Of a stretch of DNA of 64,000 bases, positions 35,551 to 44,493 are shown piece by piece. The notes under the pieces are model-generated. The model was not told the DNA's origin, did not search any database, and worked only from the letters and a program-made list of their open reading frames with translations. The DNA comes from Arthrobacter_M sp030063245. GTDB taxonomy: Bacteria > Actinomycetota > Actinomycetes > Actinomycetales > Micrococcaceae. A program made the translations under genes and the position numbers. Each line of letters opens with the position of its first letter. Within the stretch, counting starts at the first letter, position 1. The stretch spans positions 186,001-250,000 of the forward strand of contig NZ_CP180316.1 in the NCBI RefSeq assembly GCF_051131705.1. The letters run 5' to 3'.

Positions 35551-36504
35551 ATGGATTCTCTCGCAGCAGCACCCGGAACCGGGCCAGCAACCTCTCCCCT
35601 GCCGGTCCTTCGGGGACCGCGGCCGGCGGCCAGGTTCGCGGACCTGCCGTCGGACCGCGCCGTCGTCATGGGCATCCTGAACTGCACGCCTGATTCCTTC
35701 AGCGATGGGGGCGAGCACAACTCACTCGATACGGCCATCGCGCATGGGCTGCGGATGATCTATGCCGGTGCCGACATCATTGACATCGGCGGGGAATCCA
35801 CCCGTCCGGGGGCGCCCGAGGTGGCCGCGGAGGAGGAGCAGGACCGCATTCTTCCGGTGATCGGGGCGCTGGCGAAGGCCGGCGCTCTGATCAGCGTGGA
35901 TACCCGGCACGCCGACACCGCCGCCAAGGCGCTCGACGCAGGGGCGGCACTGATCAACGACGTGTCCGGCATGAGCGTGCAACCGGACATGATGGCGCTG
36001 GTGGCCACTCGCGGGGTGCCCTATGTGCTGATGCACCGCCGCGGCACGGCGAAAACCATGGACGCGCTGAACGAGTACGCGGATGTGGTGGAGGACGTCA
36101 TCGCCGAACTGATGGCTGTCCGGGGCAGGTTCTACGAGGCCGGTGTGCTGCCGGAGCAGATCATCGTGGATCCGGGCCTCGGTTTTTCCAAGAATGCGGA
36201 ACAGAACTGGGAACTGCTGGCCAATCTGCAGCGCTTCGAGGTGCTGGGGCACCGCGTGCTCGTGGGTACCTCCCGCAAGCGCTTTCTGGGATCGCTGCTG
36301 GCCCACGCCGGGAAGGCCGCGCCGCCTAAGGAACGGGACAGCGCCACGGTGGCCACGACGGCGTTGGCCGCGGCGATGGGTGCCTGGGGTGTGCGGGTGC
36401 ACGATGTCACCGGCAATCTCGATGCGGCCAAGGTGGCTGCCCGACAGGGCGCCCACCGGCTGTCTCCCGCCGGTGCCGTTACGACCGGGCTGGGCAGCCG
36501 ATGA
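35551..36504 (+). CDS. folP: Dihydropteroate synthase
   Basis: Sulfonamide target that joins p-aminobenzoate to dihydropterin pyrophosphate; 317 residues. Signatures are MGILNCTPDSFSDGG, IDIGGESTRPGA, LINDVSG, DPGLGFSKN and TSRKRFLG. About 30 residues precede the barrel and are Pro/Ala-rich. The start lies 12 bases behind folE; the stop overlaps folB (ATGA). Confidence 0.95.
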   Translation: MDSLAAAPGTGPATSPLPVLRGPRPAARFADLPSDRAVVMGILNCTPDSFSDGGEHNSLDTAIAHGLRMIYAGADIIDIGGESTRPGAPEVAAEEEQDRILPVIGALAKAGALISVDTRHADTAAKALDAGAALINDVSGMSVQPDMMALVATRGVPYVLMHRRGTAKTMDALNEYADVVEDVIAELMAVRGRFYEAGVLPEQIIVDPGLGFSKNAEQNWELLANLQRFEVLGHRVLVGTSRKRFLGSLLAHAGKAAPPKERDSATVATTALAAAMGAWGVRVHDVTGNLDAAKVAARQGAHRLSPAGAVTTGLGSR

Positions 36505-37079
36505 CCGCGGCCGGGGCAAAGCTGATGACCGGGACTGACGCCGTCGTGCAAGAAGAGGCTGAGCCAGTCGACACTGCGGATAAAGGCGCCGCGGATGGGG
36601 ACGCTGTGCAAGAAGACGCTGTGCAAGAAGACGCTGTGGATATGGACGCTGTGCAAGAAGACGCTGTGCCAGCTGCTGGGAAGCCTGACGCGGCGCCCGC
36701 GCCGTCTGCCCTGCGCCGCCTGGACCGGATCACCGTCACCGGTGTGACCGCCATTGGCCGGCATGGGGTTTTCGAGCGGGAAAAAAGGGACGGTCAACCG
36801 TTCATCGTGGACGCCGTGCTGTTCACGGATATCCGTGCCGCCGCGGAGAACGACGATCTGGAGAAGACCGCGAACTATGGCGACGTCGCGGAACTGATCC
36901 GCGCGCTGATCACCGGTCAGGCCTACGATCTGATCGAAACGCTTGCCGAGCGTATCGCCGCCGCGATTCTGCTCACGTTTCCCGTGTCCGCCGTCGAGAT
37001 CACCGTGCATAAGCCCAAGGCCCCGATTCAGGTTCCCTTTGGCGATGTAACGATTAACATTTACCGGGAAAGCCCGTGA
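36501..37079 (+). CDS. folB: Dihydroneopterin aldolase with a repetitive acidic N-terminal extension
   Basis: FolB (dihydroneopterin to 6-hydroxymethyl-dihydropterin) is normally about 120 residues; this one has 192. The catalytic part starts near residue 72: LDRITVTGVTAIGRHGVFEREK, conserved Glu and Tyr in the ANYGDVAELI segment, the LIETLAERIA helix and VTINIYRE at the end. The first 70 residues are acidic and contain a pentapeptide repeat of the DAVQE type encoded by a 15-bp tandem repeat. ATG 36501 overlaps the folP stop; folK starts in the GTGA overlap at its end. Confidence 0.93.
   Translation: MTAAGAKLMTGTDAVVQEEAEPVDTADKGAADGDAVQEDAVQEDAVDMDAVQEDAVPAAGKPDAAPAPSALRRLDRITVTGVTAIGRHGVFEREKRDGQPFIVDAVLFTDIRAAAENDDLEKTANYGDVAELIRALITGQAYDLIETLAERIAAAILLTFPVSAVEITVHKPKAPIQVPFGDVTINIYRESP
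36600..36674 (+). repeat. 15-bp tandem repeat inside folB, five units
   Basis: Units begin at 36600, 36615, 36630, 36645 and 36660. The consensus is GACGCTGTGCAAGAA and encodes DAVQE; units three and five are degenerate (DAVDM, DAVPA). A shorter related piece (GTCGTGCAAGAAGAG) lies just upstream at 36543. Confidence 0.92.
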
Positions 37080-37633
37080 GCAGACCCGACGCCAGCAGAC
37101 CCGATGCCGTCAGACCCTACACACGGGCGGTGCTGGCGCTCGGCAGCAACCTGGGGGAACGTAACGACACCCTGTGCGCTGCCGTAGCGGAGCTGGTGGA
37201 CCGTCCGGACGTTCGTCTGCGGGACGTCTCCCCGGTGGTGCAGACCAGGCCCGTGGGCGGTCCTTCCGGCCAACCGGAATTCCTCAACATGGTGATGGAA
37301 ATCGAAACGTCGCTGGACCCTTACGGGCTCCTGGAGCATTGCCAGGCGGTGGAAAACCGCCACCTGCGCACCCGCGACGTGCGCTGGGGCGCGCGTACGC
37401 TGGACGTTGACATCATCACCTTCGGCGGACTAAGCAGCAGCGACGAAAAGCTGACCCTGCCGCACCCGCGGGCCGCGGAGCGGGCGTTCGTGCTGTACCC
37501 GTGGGCGCTGATGGATCCGCAGGCCACACTGGCGGACGAGCCGGTGGCCGCTTTGGCCGCACAGGCGCCGGATTTTCCCGGGATCGAGCACTTTGCCGAC
37601 GATGACAGCTGCGAATCCGGCTCCACGGGCTGA
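37076..37633 (+). CDS. folK: 2-amino-4-hydroxy-6-hydroxymethyldihydropteridine pyrophosphokinase
   Basis: Transfers pyrophosphate from ATP to the pterin, the step before dihydropteroate synthase. 185 residues with LALGSNLGERNDTL, SPVVQTRPVGGPSGQPEFLNMV and the HPPK signature RTRDVRWGARTLDVDIITFG, then LPHPRAAERAFVLYP. Start GTG 37076 overlaps the folB stop. It completes folE-P-B-K in pathway-cluster form. Confidence 0.95.
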   Translation: MSRPDASRPDAVRPYTRAVLALGSNLGERNDTLCAAVAELVDRPDVRLRDVSPVVQTRPVGGPSGQPEFLNMVMEIETSLDPYGLLEHCQAVENRHLRTRDVRWGARTLDVDIITFGGLSSSDEKLTLPHPRAAERAFVLYPWALMDPQATLADEPVAALAAQAPDFPGIEHFADDDSCESGSTG

Positions 37634-37720
37634 CACCCCGATGGCACCGGCCGCCCCAAAACACACCAGGCCCCACCATCTCAGGACGCACCAGGCCCCG
37701 CAGCCCCAAAAACCGCCGCC

Positions 37721-37784
37721 GCGCAAGACGCCCGGCGCGCAAGACGCCCGGCGCGCAAGACGCCCGGCGCGCAAGCCGCCCGGC
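37721..37784. repeat. 16-bp tandem repeat, four copies, in the folK - DUF3180 gap
   Basis: The unit GCGCAAGACGCCCGGC begins at 37721, 37737, 37753 and 37769; the last copy has one change. The 256-bp gap between folK and the DUF3180 gene is otherwise Pro-codon-like CCN-rich sequence with no convincing gene. Confidence 0.9.
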
Positions 37785-37889
37785 GCGCCGTCGTCCGCGG
37801 GCATCCGGCGCAGGAGTCGGCAAGGACAAAAGTCTGCAAAGAACTGTACGGTGGAACCAGATGCGCAACCGACGTGGGTGAGGCGAAGA

Positions 37890-38390
37890 ATGAGAACCAT
37901 CCGGCCCGTCTGGCTGGCAGTTATAGCGTTGGTATCCGGGGCCGCCGGGTGGGTGGCGACAGTGCTGGCCAACCGCGCCAGTTTGCCCACTCCGGTGCTG
38001 CCGTTGAGCTCATTGCTGACCATGGGAATCATCGTCGCGATGACTGTTGTGCTGGGTCTGCGTGTACGGAGCTGGCGTAATGGCAAACGGGACCGGGTGC
38101 TGAACCCGATCCTGGCGGCCCGGACCTGGGTGCTGGCTCAGGCCTGCGCCTATGCCGGCGCACTGCTGTTCGGCTGGCATGTCGGTATTTTGCTGGACCA
38201 GCTTCCCACCATCGCGCTGCGCAGCAACCTGACGGTCATCTGGCTTGCCTTGGCGATGGTCGGCGGCAGCGTCGTAATGGTGGCGGTCGGCTTCATCGTT
38301 GAGCGGTTCTGCCGCCTCCCTCCGGACGATGACGTCCCGCCGGCAGAACGGAAGAAACGCGATAGTGCCGGCGAGGAAGAATATGCGTGA
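37890..38390 (+). CDS. DUF3180 family membrane protein
   Basis: 166-residue integral membrane protein with four predicted helices (about 7-24, 33-53, 78-100, 115-140) and a charged C-terminal tail. DUF3180 genes follow folK in many actinobacteria; no activity is known. ATG 37890 is preceded by GAGGCGAAGA; the open frame extends much further back through repetitive sequence and is rejected. It overlaps the next gene by eight bases. Confidence 0.85.
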   Translation: MRTIRPVWLAVIALVSGAAGWVATVLANRASLPTPVLPLSSLLTMGIIVAMTVVLGLRVRSWRNGKRDRVLNPILAARTWVLAQACAYAGALLFGWHVGILLDQLPTIALRSNLTVIWLALAMVGGSVVMVAVGFIVERFCRLPPDDDVPPAERKKRDSAGEEEYA

Positions 38391-38892
38391 ACCGATCGAC
38401 CCGGTCGGCCTTGACTTTGAACGTGTCTCCCCGAAACTGGTGACCGTCCGGCTCATCGAACGCGGGCTCGGCGCATTGGTCCTGACCACTGTCGCGTCCT
38501 TGCCCCTGGTGCTGCACCTGACCGGACCGTGGCACGGCCTTCCCGCGTGGCTGGCGTGGAGCCTTCCGCTGGCGGTGCTGCTGGCGATGATCTGGCGGCT
38601 GGTGCTGATTCCGCGACAGGTCCGCGCCATCGGGTATGCCGAGCGCGACGACGATCTGCTGATCCGCGGCGGAATTTTCTTCCAGCGCGTCATGGTGGTT
38701 CCGTATGGCCGGATGCAATACGTTGATGTCTCTGTGGGGCCTGTGGAACGGGCGTTCGGGCTCAGCTCGGTCAAGATGCACACGGCCTCGGCCAGCACCA
38801 ACGCCGTGCTGGAGGGACTGCCCGCGGCCGAGGCGGCGCGGCTGCGGGAGCAGTTGTCCGCGCGCGGTGAGGCTAAGCTGGCCGGTCTGTGA
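38383..38892 (+). CDS. Bacterial PH-domain (YdbS-like) membrane protein
   Basis: 169-residue protein with two membrane helices (about 28-48 and 52-75) followed by a bPH_2 domain (GYAERDDDLLIRGGIFFQRVMVVPYGRMQYVDV). It pairs with the next gene, as YdbS/YdbT do in Bacilli. Membrane-located; the molecular role is not settled. ATG 38383 is inside the end of the DUF3180 gene and has GAGGAAG in front. Confidence 0.87.
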   Translation: MREPIDPVGLDFERVSPKLVTVRLIERGLGALVLTTVASLPLVLHLTGPWHGLPAWLAWSLPLAVLLAMIWRLVLIPRQVRAIGYAERDDDLLIRGGIFFQRVMVVPYGRMQYVDVSVGPVERAFGLSSVKMHTASASTNAVLEGLPAAEAARLREQLSARGEAKLAGL

Positions 38893-40445
38893 GCGCGGCG
38901 AAGGGGTACGACGACGGCGGTGCCGTAGCGCCGCAGTCGAACCCGCCGGGTCCGGCCGTCGGGTTCCGGACCGGCCCCGAGGATCAGTGGCGCCGGGTGC
39001 ACCCGGTGTCCCCGTTGGTGCGCGGCTGGCTCGCCGTCGTCGGCCTGATCGTCGTTTTTGGCCGTAATTCCTTTGACGATCTGGTGCAGGCGATCGGCAC
39101 CGGCGGCCGTCACCGACCAGGCGGGGCACCGGTGTGGCTGATCCTTTCCGTGCTGGCCGCTGCCGTGGTGATCTTTGCTGTCGTCTTTTTCCTGTCCTGG
39201 TTCTACACCCGTTACCAGGTCACCGATGATCATGTGCGCGTCAACAGCGGCGTCATCTTCCGTCAGCAGCGGCAGGCGAGGATCGACCGCGTCCAGGCCA
39301 TCGACGTGGTGCAGCCGCTGCTGGCGCGCATATTTTCGCTGGCGGAGCTCAAATTTGAGGTGGCGGACGCCGGCAAGTCCGCCATGAAGCTCTCCTTTTT
39401 GAATCTGGATGAGGCGAAACGCCTACGGGCGGCCATCTTGGCCCGGGCGTCGGGCATGCGGGTCGATCCGGACCAGCCTTCCGCGATTTCGGAGGCTCCC
39501 GAGCGGGAGGTGCTGGCATTGACGCCGGGCCGGATCGCAGGCGCAACGCTGCTTTCGGGCATCACCGTCGCGGCCCTGGTGCTGACCGCCCTCGTCGTGG
39601 GTGCGCTTCTCGGCACCGGTTCGCCGGCCCTCCTGGTCGTGTTCATTCCGTTGCTGCTGGCGGTCGGGGCGGCCTACTGGAAGGCTTTCACGACTGACTG
39701 CAATTTCCGCGTGGCGGTGTCCCCGGATGGAGTCCGGCTGCATTACGGTCTGCTCGATACGCGCGCCCAGACCATTCCGCCCGGCAGGGTGCAGGCCGTC
39801 GGAGTCACACAGAGCCCGTTGTGGCGGCTGACCGGCTGGTACCGGGTGCACGTCAACGTTGCCGGTTACGGGGCGGACCACGGCGACAGCGGGGGCCGCA
39901 CGGTGGTGCTGCCTGCCGGTACCGAGGCGGAGGTCATGACGGTGCTGGGACTGATCTTCCCGGACCCCGGGGTGGCCGACCCGGTGAGGGTTTTCACGGC
40001 CGGTCTCCGCGGCAAGGGCCGGGACCAGGGCTTCATCCATTCCCCGCGCCGCGCCCGCCTGTTGGATCCGTTCGCTTGGCGGCGCAATGCCTACCGCGCC
40101 ACGGACACGGCCCTGCTGTGCCGGCACGGGCTGCTCTTCCGCCGGCTGCAGGTGGTCCCGCATGAGCGGACCCAATCGTTGAGCCTGTTTCAGGGTCCAC
40201 TGATGCGCCGACTGGGACTGGTGGATTTCGAGCTGCACTCCACCGCAGGCCCGGTCCGCCCCATGGTCCATCACCTGGATCTGGTTTCGGCGCGGGAGTT
40301 GTTCACCGGGCAGGCCGCCCGGGCGGCCAGCGCCCGCAGATCAGGAAGACCCGAGCGCTGGATGGAAGAACGCCCGGCCGGGCCGGATCTGGCAGGTGCG
40401 GCTCCGCCCAGCAGCGCAGACAAGGACAATCAATATGAGCAATAA
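38889..40445 (+). CDS. Bacterial PH-domain (YdbT-like) membrane protein, multi-domain
   Basis: 518-residue membrane protein with four hydrophobic helices and three bPH_2-type repeats. The clearest are YQVTDDHVRVNSGVIFRQQRQARIDRVQAIDV and VSPDGVRLHYGLLDTRAQTIPPGRVQAVGV; a third is near 400-440. It is the larger partner of the PH-domain gene upstream and overlaps it by four bases (GTGA). A role in membrane-stress or antimicrobial-peptide tolerance has been proposed for relatives; that is family knowledge, not shown here. Confidence 0.87.
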   Translation: MSAAKGYDDGGAVAPQSNPPGPAVGFRTGPEDQWRRVHPVSPLVRGWLAVVGLIVVFGRNSFDDLVQAIGTGGRHRPGGAPVWLILSVLAAAVVIFAVVFFLSWFYTRYQVTDDHVRVNSGVIFRQQRQARIDRVQAIDVVQPLLARIFSLAELKFEVADAGKSAMKLSFLNLDEAKRLRAAILARASGMRVDPDQPSAISEAPEREVLALTPGRIAGATLLSGITVAALVLTALVVGALLGTGSPALLVVFIPLLLAVGAAYWKAFTTDCNFRVAVSPDGVRLHYGLLDTRAQTIPPGRVQAVGVTQSPLWRLTGWYRVHVNVAGYGADHGDSGGRTVVLPAGTEAEVMTVLGLIFPDPGVADPVRVFTAGLRGKGRDQGFIHSPRRARLLDPFAWRRNAYRATDTALLCRHGLLFRRLQVVPHERTQSLSLFQGPLMRRLGLVDFELHSTAGPVRPMVHHLDLVSARELFTGQAARAASARRSGRPERWMEERPAGPDLAGAAPPSSADKDNQYEQ

Positions 40446-41397
40446 ACCTGGTCGGCTCGGCGTCGGCGTTATCGGTGCGGGCAAGGTAGGCGCTGTACTG
40501 GGAGCCGCCCTGCGGGCCGCGGGACACGCCGTCGTCGGGGTTTCCGCCGTGTCGGAGGCCTCCTTGGAACGCGCGGAAAATCTGCTGACCGGCGTCCCGG
40601 TGCTGGCGATCCCGGAGATCGTCGAACGCTCCGAGCTGGTGCTGCTGGCCGTCCCGGATGATGACCTGCCCGCGTTGGTGCAGGGGCTGGCCCGAACCGG
40701 AGCCTGGCACCCGGGGCAGTTGGTGGCACATACGTCCGGCCGTTATGGCACCGCGGTGCTCGCCCCGGCACGGGCGGCCGGGGTGATTCCACTGGCACTG
40801 CACCCGGCCATGACCTTCACAGGAATGACTTTGGATCTGGCCCGACTGCCGGACTGCAGCTTCGGAGTCACCGCGGATCCGGCGATGCTGCCGATTGCCC
40901 AGGCCCTGGTCGTGGAGATGGGAGCCGAGCCGGTGGTCATCGCGGAGGCGGACAGGGTGCTTTATCACGCCGCGCTGGCGCATGCCGCCAACCATCTGGT
41001 CACGCTGTCGGCGCAATCCGCGCAGCTGCTCGCGGGCATCGGCGTTGAGGCGCCGGAGCGGATGCTCGGTTCGCTGCTGCGGGCCTCGCTGGAGAACGCA
41101 CTGGCCTCGGGGGAGTCGGCGCTGACCGGCCCCGTGGCCCGCGGTGACGTCGGAACGGTGGCCGCGCACTCGGAAGCGCTGCGTGAATACGGGCTGGATT
41201 TGGCCGCGGGGGATGGCCCGGAGGATGTCCGGGATATTGTGGCAGCATATTTGGCGATGGCATCGGCGACGGCGGCCCGCGCGGCCGCCCGCGGCCTTCT
41301 CACGGCTGCGCAGCTGCGCCGGATTGAGGCCGCCCTGCTGCCGGAGGACCCCGGGACCGGCGCCAACGGACTCCGCCCAACCGAGGAAAGCGACTAA
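40435..41397 (+). CDS. Rossmann-like, DUF2520-domain oxidoreductase-like protein
   Basis: 320-residue protein with an N-terminal NAD(P)-binding Rossmann fold (VGVIGAGKVGAVLGAALRAAGH) and a C-terminal helical DUF2520 domain. Conserved placement directly before panC in actinobacteria hints at a link to pantothenate synthesis, perhaps a ketopantoate-reductase-like step, but that is inference. ATG 40435 overlaps the previous gene by 11 bases. Confidence 0.88.
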   Translation: MSNKPGRLGVGVIGAGKVGAVLGAALRAAGHAVVGVSAVSEASLERAENLLTGVPVLAIPEIVERSELVLLAVPDDDLPALVQGLARTGAWHPGQLVAHTSGRYGTAVLAPARAAGVIPLALHPAMTFTGMTLDLARLPDCSFGVTADPAMLPIAQALVVEMGAEPVVIAEADRVLYHAALAHAANHLVTLSAQSAQLLAGIGVEAPERMLGSLLRASLENALASGESALTGPVARGDVGTVAAHSEALREYGLDLAAGDGPEDVRDIVAAYLAMASATAARAAARGLLTAAQLRRIEAALLPEDPGTGANGLRPTEESD

Positions 41398-41400
41398 CTT

Positions 41401-42327
41401 ATGGCCATCCAGGTTGTCACCACCATTGCGGAGCTTGCGGCCGCAAGCGCGGACCTGCTCGCGCGGAAACGCACTCAGCCCGACGGCGGTCAGGCCGGCG
41501 GCGATGGGATGCCGGCCGTCCCGTCGCTGGGGTTGGTGCCCACCATGGGCGCCCTGCATGCAGGCCACGCGATGTTGGCGCGGGCCGCGGCGGCGCGGAA
41601 CGACGTCGTCGTCGTAAGCATCTTTGTCAACCCGCTGCAGTTCGGCGACGAGACTGACCTGCAGCGCTATCCGCGCACCCTGGAGGCGGATATGGCCCTG
41701 CTGGAGGCCGAAGGGGTCGATCTGGTTTTTGCCCCGTCCGTTGCCCAGATGTACCCGGACGGGCCGCCGAAGGTGTGCATCGCCTCAGGCCCCCTCGGGG
41801 GTAAGTACGAGGGCGCTTCACGTCCCGGTCATTTTGACGGCGCCCTGACGGTGGTGGCGAAGCTGCTGCATGTGTGTCTTCCGACGGCCGCGGAGTACCG
41901 CGCCTATTTCGGCAGGAAGGACGCGCAGCAACTGGCCCTGATCAAGCAGATGGTCGTGGATCTGAATTTTCCGGTGGAAATTGTCGGAGTGCCCGTGGTG
42001 CGCGCCGACGACGGTCTGGCGCTCTCCAGCCGCAACCGCTTCCTCTCCGCAGTGGAACGCGATGCCGCGCTGGTTCTGTCGAGGGTGCTGCAGCTGCTCC
42101 GGGACCGCGCCGACCGACACGAACCGCTGGATCCCGACTCCGTGATGGATATGATCGACAGCCAGCGGCTGGTGGTACTGGATTATTTCGAGGTGGTGGA
42201 CCCGGATACCTTCGAACCGCGCGCGGAGAACTGCCGGGAGACGCCCTTTACCGGAGAAGCCCTGGCCCTGATCGCCGCACAGGTCGGCCCGGTCCGTCTG
42301 ATCGACAGCATGCCACTGGGCTTCTGA
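41401..42327 (+). CDS. panC: Pantothenate synthetase
   Basis: Joins pantoate and beta-alanine with ATP; 308 residues. Signatures are VPTMGALHAGHAML (the HxGH adenylation motif), VVSIFVNPLQFG, YFGRKDAQQLALI and LSSRNRFLS (KMSKS-like). Starts three bases after the DUF2520 gene, so the two are co-transcribed. No panB or panD is in the window. Confidence 0.96.
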   Translation: MAIQVVTTIAELAAASADLLARKRTQPDGGQAGGDGMPAVPSLGLVPTMGALHAGHAMLARAAAARNDVVVVSIFVNPLQFGDETDLQRYPRTLEADMALLEAEGVDLVFAPSVAQMYPDGPPKVCIASGPLGGKYEGASRPGHFDGALTVVAKLLHVCLPTAAEYRAYFGRKDAQQLALIKQMVVDLNFPVEIVGVPVVRADDGLALSSRNRFLSAVERDAALVLSRVLQLLRDRADRHEPLDPDSVMDMIDSQRLVVLDYFEVVDPDTFEPRAENCRETPFTGEALALIAAQVGPVRLIDSMPLGF

Positions 42328-42888
42328 CCCGGTCGCAGCAGTTGGGACTTTAATACGCCTCGCAATGGTGCGCTAACCGCTGCCCTGTTGGATGGGTGCG
42401 CGGGGAGCGGGCGTGAAGAGGGTGCTTCGGGGCGGATAATGGTCTTTTCGCCGGCGCATAAAACCGCCGGTTGCCGGGGGTCGGCAGGGACCCGGCGAAT
42501 TCCGCGGACCCGGCGAATTCCGGTGCCGACAGCGAGCCGACGGATTTCGCCACCGTATTGCGAGCCATCGAATCTACCGGACCCCGACCAAGGATATCGC
42601 CGACGCAGGCACTGCTGCCGGAACGCCGCCGCGATATCCGTTGTCATCGAATAATGAGCGGGCAGTTCCATGGCACCGGGTGAGCCGCCCGGGCTCCGCC
42701 GGACGTAAACTTCTAAGGCTTAGTCCGTACCAGGTTATTGTGCACGGGTAATGAAAAGGTGCCGGCAAATCACGGCGGTGATAAATACCCTGCCGATTAA
42801 GAGCACCCCTTCGGTCCGTGGCGAGCGCTGCGGCACCCGGGCTGGACGATGCCGGCGTGCCGCCGTCGTCGGACTAAACTTGTGTACC
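42328..42888. other. 560-bp gap between panC and lysS
   Basis: No gene is supported. It holds an 18-bp direct repeat (GGACCCGGCGAATTCCGC at 42488-42505 and again, with one change, at 42506-42523). Several short open frames occur on both strands without ribosome sites. The end of the gap holds the lysS promoter, with a -10 box TAAACT at 42875-42880. Confidence 0.6.
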
Positions 42889-44481
42889 GTGACCACTGAC
42901 AAGACCCTGACTGACCAGGCGCTGACTGCCTCAACCCTGCCCGCCTCGACCCTACCTGCGTCAACCCCACACCCCCGGGTGCCGGCAACGGAGGCCACGG
43001 ACGTCTCCGAACAGATGCAGGTCCGGATGGAAAAGCGTGCCCGGCTGATCGAGCGCGGCGGCCAGGCGTATCCGGTCGGCGTTGAGCGGACCCACACACT
43101 GGCTCAGATCAGGGCCAAATACCCGGACCTCGCGGCGGACGAAGCTACCGGCGACGCCGTCGGTGTCACTGGCCGCGTCGTTTTTGTCCGCAATACCGGA
43201 AAGCTCTGTTTCGCCACACTGCAGGCCGGGGACGGCACCCGACTGCAGGCCATGCTGAGCCTGGCCGCGGTGGGAGCGGTAGCGCTGGCGGATTGGAAGG
43301 CCCTTGTCGATCTGGGGGATCACGTCTATATCCGGGGCGAAGTCATCAGCTCCCGGCGCGGCGAGCTGTCCATCATGGCGGACTCGTGGCAGATGGCGTC
43401 CAAGGCGCTGCGGCCGCTGCCGGTCCTGCACGCGGAACTGTCCGAGGAGATGCGCGTCCGCCAGCGCTATGTGGACCTGATTGTGCGCGAGGAGGCCCGC
43501 GATCAGGTCCGCACGCGCTCCGCGATCGTCAGGGCCATCCGCGACACCCTGCACGGCGAGGACTATATCGAGCTGGAGACTCCGATTCTCCAGCTGGTCC
43601 ATGGGGGCGCCGCCGCACGTCCGTTCCGGACACATCTGAACGCCTTCGATCAGCCCATGACACTGCGCATCGCCATTGAGCTGTACCTCAAGCGCGCCGT
43701 TGTCGGAGGGATGGACAAGGTTTTTGAGGTAGGACGCATCTTCCGCAATGAAGGCGTGGATTCCACCCACAGTCCCGAGTTCACCATGCTGGAGGCCTAT
43801 GAGGCGTACGGCGATCAGTTCAGCATGGCCGGAATTATGCAGCGCATCATTCTGGCCTGCGCCGATGCGGCCGGCTCGCGGACGATCGAGACGCCGCGCG
43901 GAACCGTGAAGCTCGACGGCGAGTGGCGGTGGCTGCCGGTGTATCAGGGACTGTCCGACTCCGTTGGCCAGGTGGTTACGCCGGAGACGACGGCGGCCGA
44001 GCTGCGGGCGCTGGCGGCGCGGCACGAGGTGGCGGTTGACGCGTCCTGGGATGCCGAGAAACTGGTGGTGGAGCTCTTCGGCGAAATCGTTGAACCGACG
44101 CTGATCCAGCCGACCTTTGTCTGTGACTACCCGCCGTCCGCGCAGCCGCTGGCCCGCCAGCACCGAACGGACGGCCGGCTCATTGAGGCATGGGACCTGA
44201 TTATCGACGGCAAGGAAACCGGCACGGCCTTCTCCGAACTGGTGGACCCGGTGATTCAGCGCGAACGCCTCACCGTGCAGTCGCTGCAGGCGGCGGCCGG
44301 GGATCCGGAAGCCATGGCTCTCGACGAGGACTTCCTCCGGGCTTTGGAATACGGAGCGCCGCCCATGGGTGGCCTGGGCCTTGGCGTTGACCGCCTGGTA
44401 ATGCTCTTTACCGGGGTCGGAATACGTGAGGCGATTCTCTTCCCCCTCATGAAGCCTGAAAACTTGATGAAACCCGAATAG
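42889..44481 (+). CDS. lysS: Lysyl-tRNA synthetase (class II)
   Basis: 530-residue enzyme charging tRNA-Lys. An OB-fold anticodon-binding domain (about 85-190) precedes the class II core: GGAAARPFRTHLNAFDQ, FRNEGVDSTHSPEFTMLEAY (motif 2) and GLGLGVDRLVMLFTG (motif 3). GTG 42889 is eight bases after TAAACT, so it is probably leaderless; the frame upstream is not conserved-looking. The first 45 residues are Thr/Ala/Ser/Pro-rich with a duplicated TLPAS. In place of the usual HHNA motif the protein has THLNAF. Confidence 0.95.
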   Translation: MTTDKTLTDQALTASTLPASTLPASTPHPRVPATEATDVSEQMQVRMEKRARLIERGGQAYPVGVERTHTLAQIRAKYPDLAADEATGDAVGVTGRVVFVRNTGKLCFATLQAGDGTRLQAMLSLAAVGAVALADWKALVDLGDHVYIRGEVISSRRGELSIMADSWQMASKALRPLPVLHAELSEEMRVRQRYVDLIVREEARDQVRTRSAIVRAIRDTLHGEDYIELETPILQLVHGGAAARPFRTHLNAFDQPMTLRIAIELYLKRAVVGGMDKVFEVGRIFRNEGVDSTHSPEFTMLEAYEAYGDQFSMAGIMQRIILACADAAGSRTIETPRGTVKLDGEWRWLPVYQGLSDSVGQVVTPETTAAELRALAARHEVAVDASWDAEKLVVELFGEIVEPTLIQPTFVCDYPPSAQPLARQHRTDGRLIEAWDLIIDGKETGTAFSELVDPVIQRERLTVQSLQAAAGDPEAMALDEDFLRALEYGAPPMGGLGLGVDRLVMLFTGVGIREAILFPLMKPENLMKPE

Positions 44482-44493
44482 AAGCCGGAAACA

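Noticed and set aside
42183..42671. Minus-strand frame downstream of panC
   Set aside because: No ribosome site or recognisable motif; part of it lies over panC.
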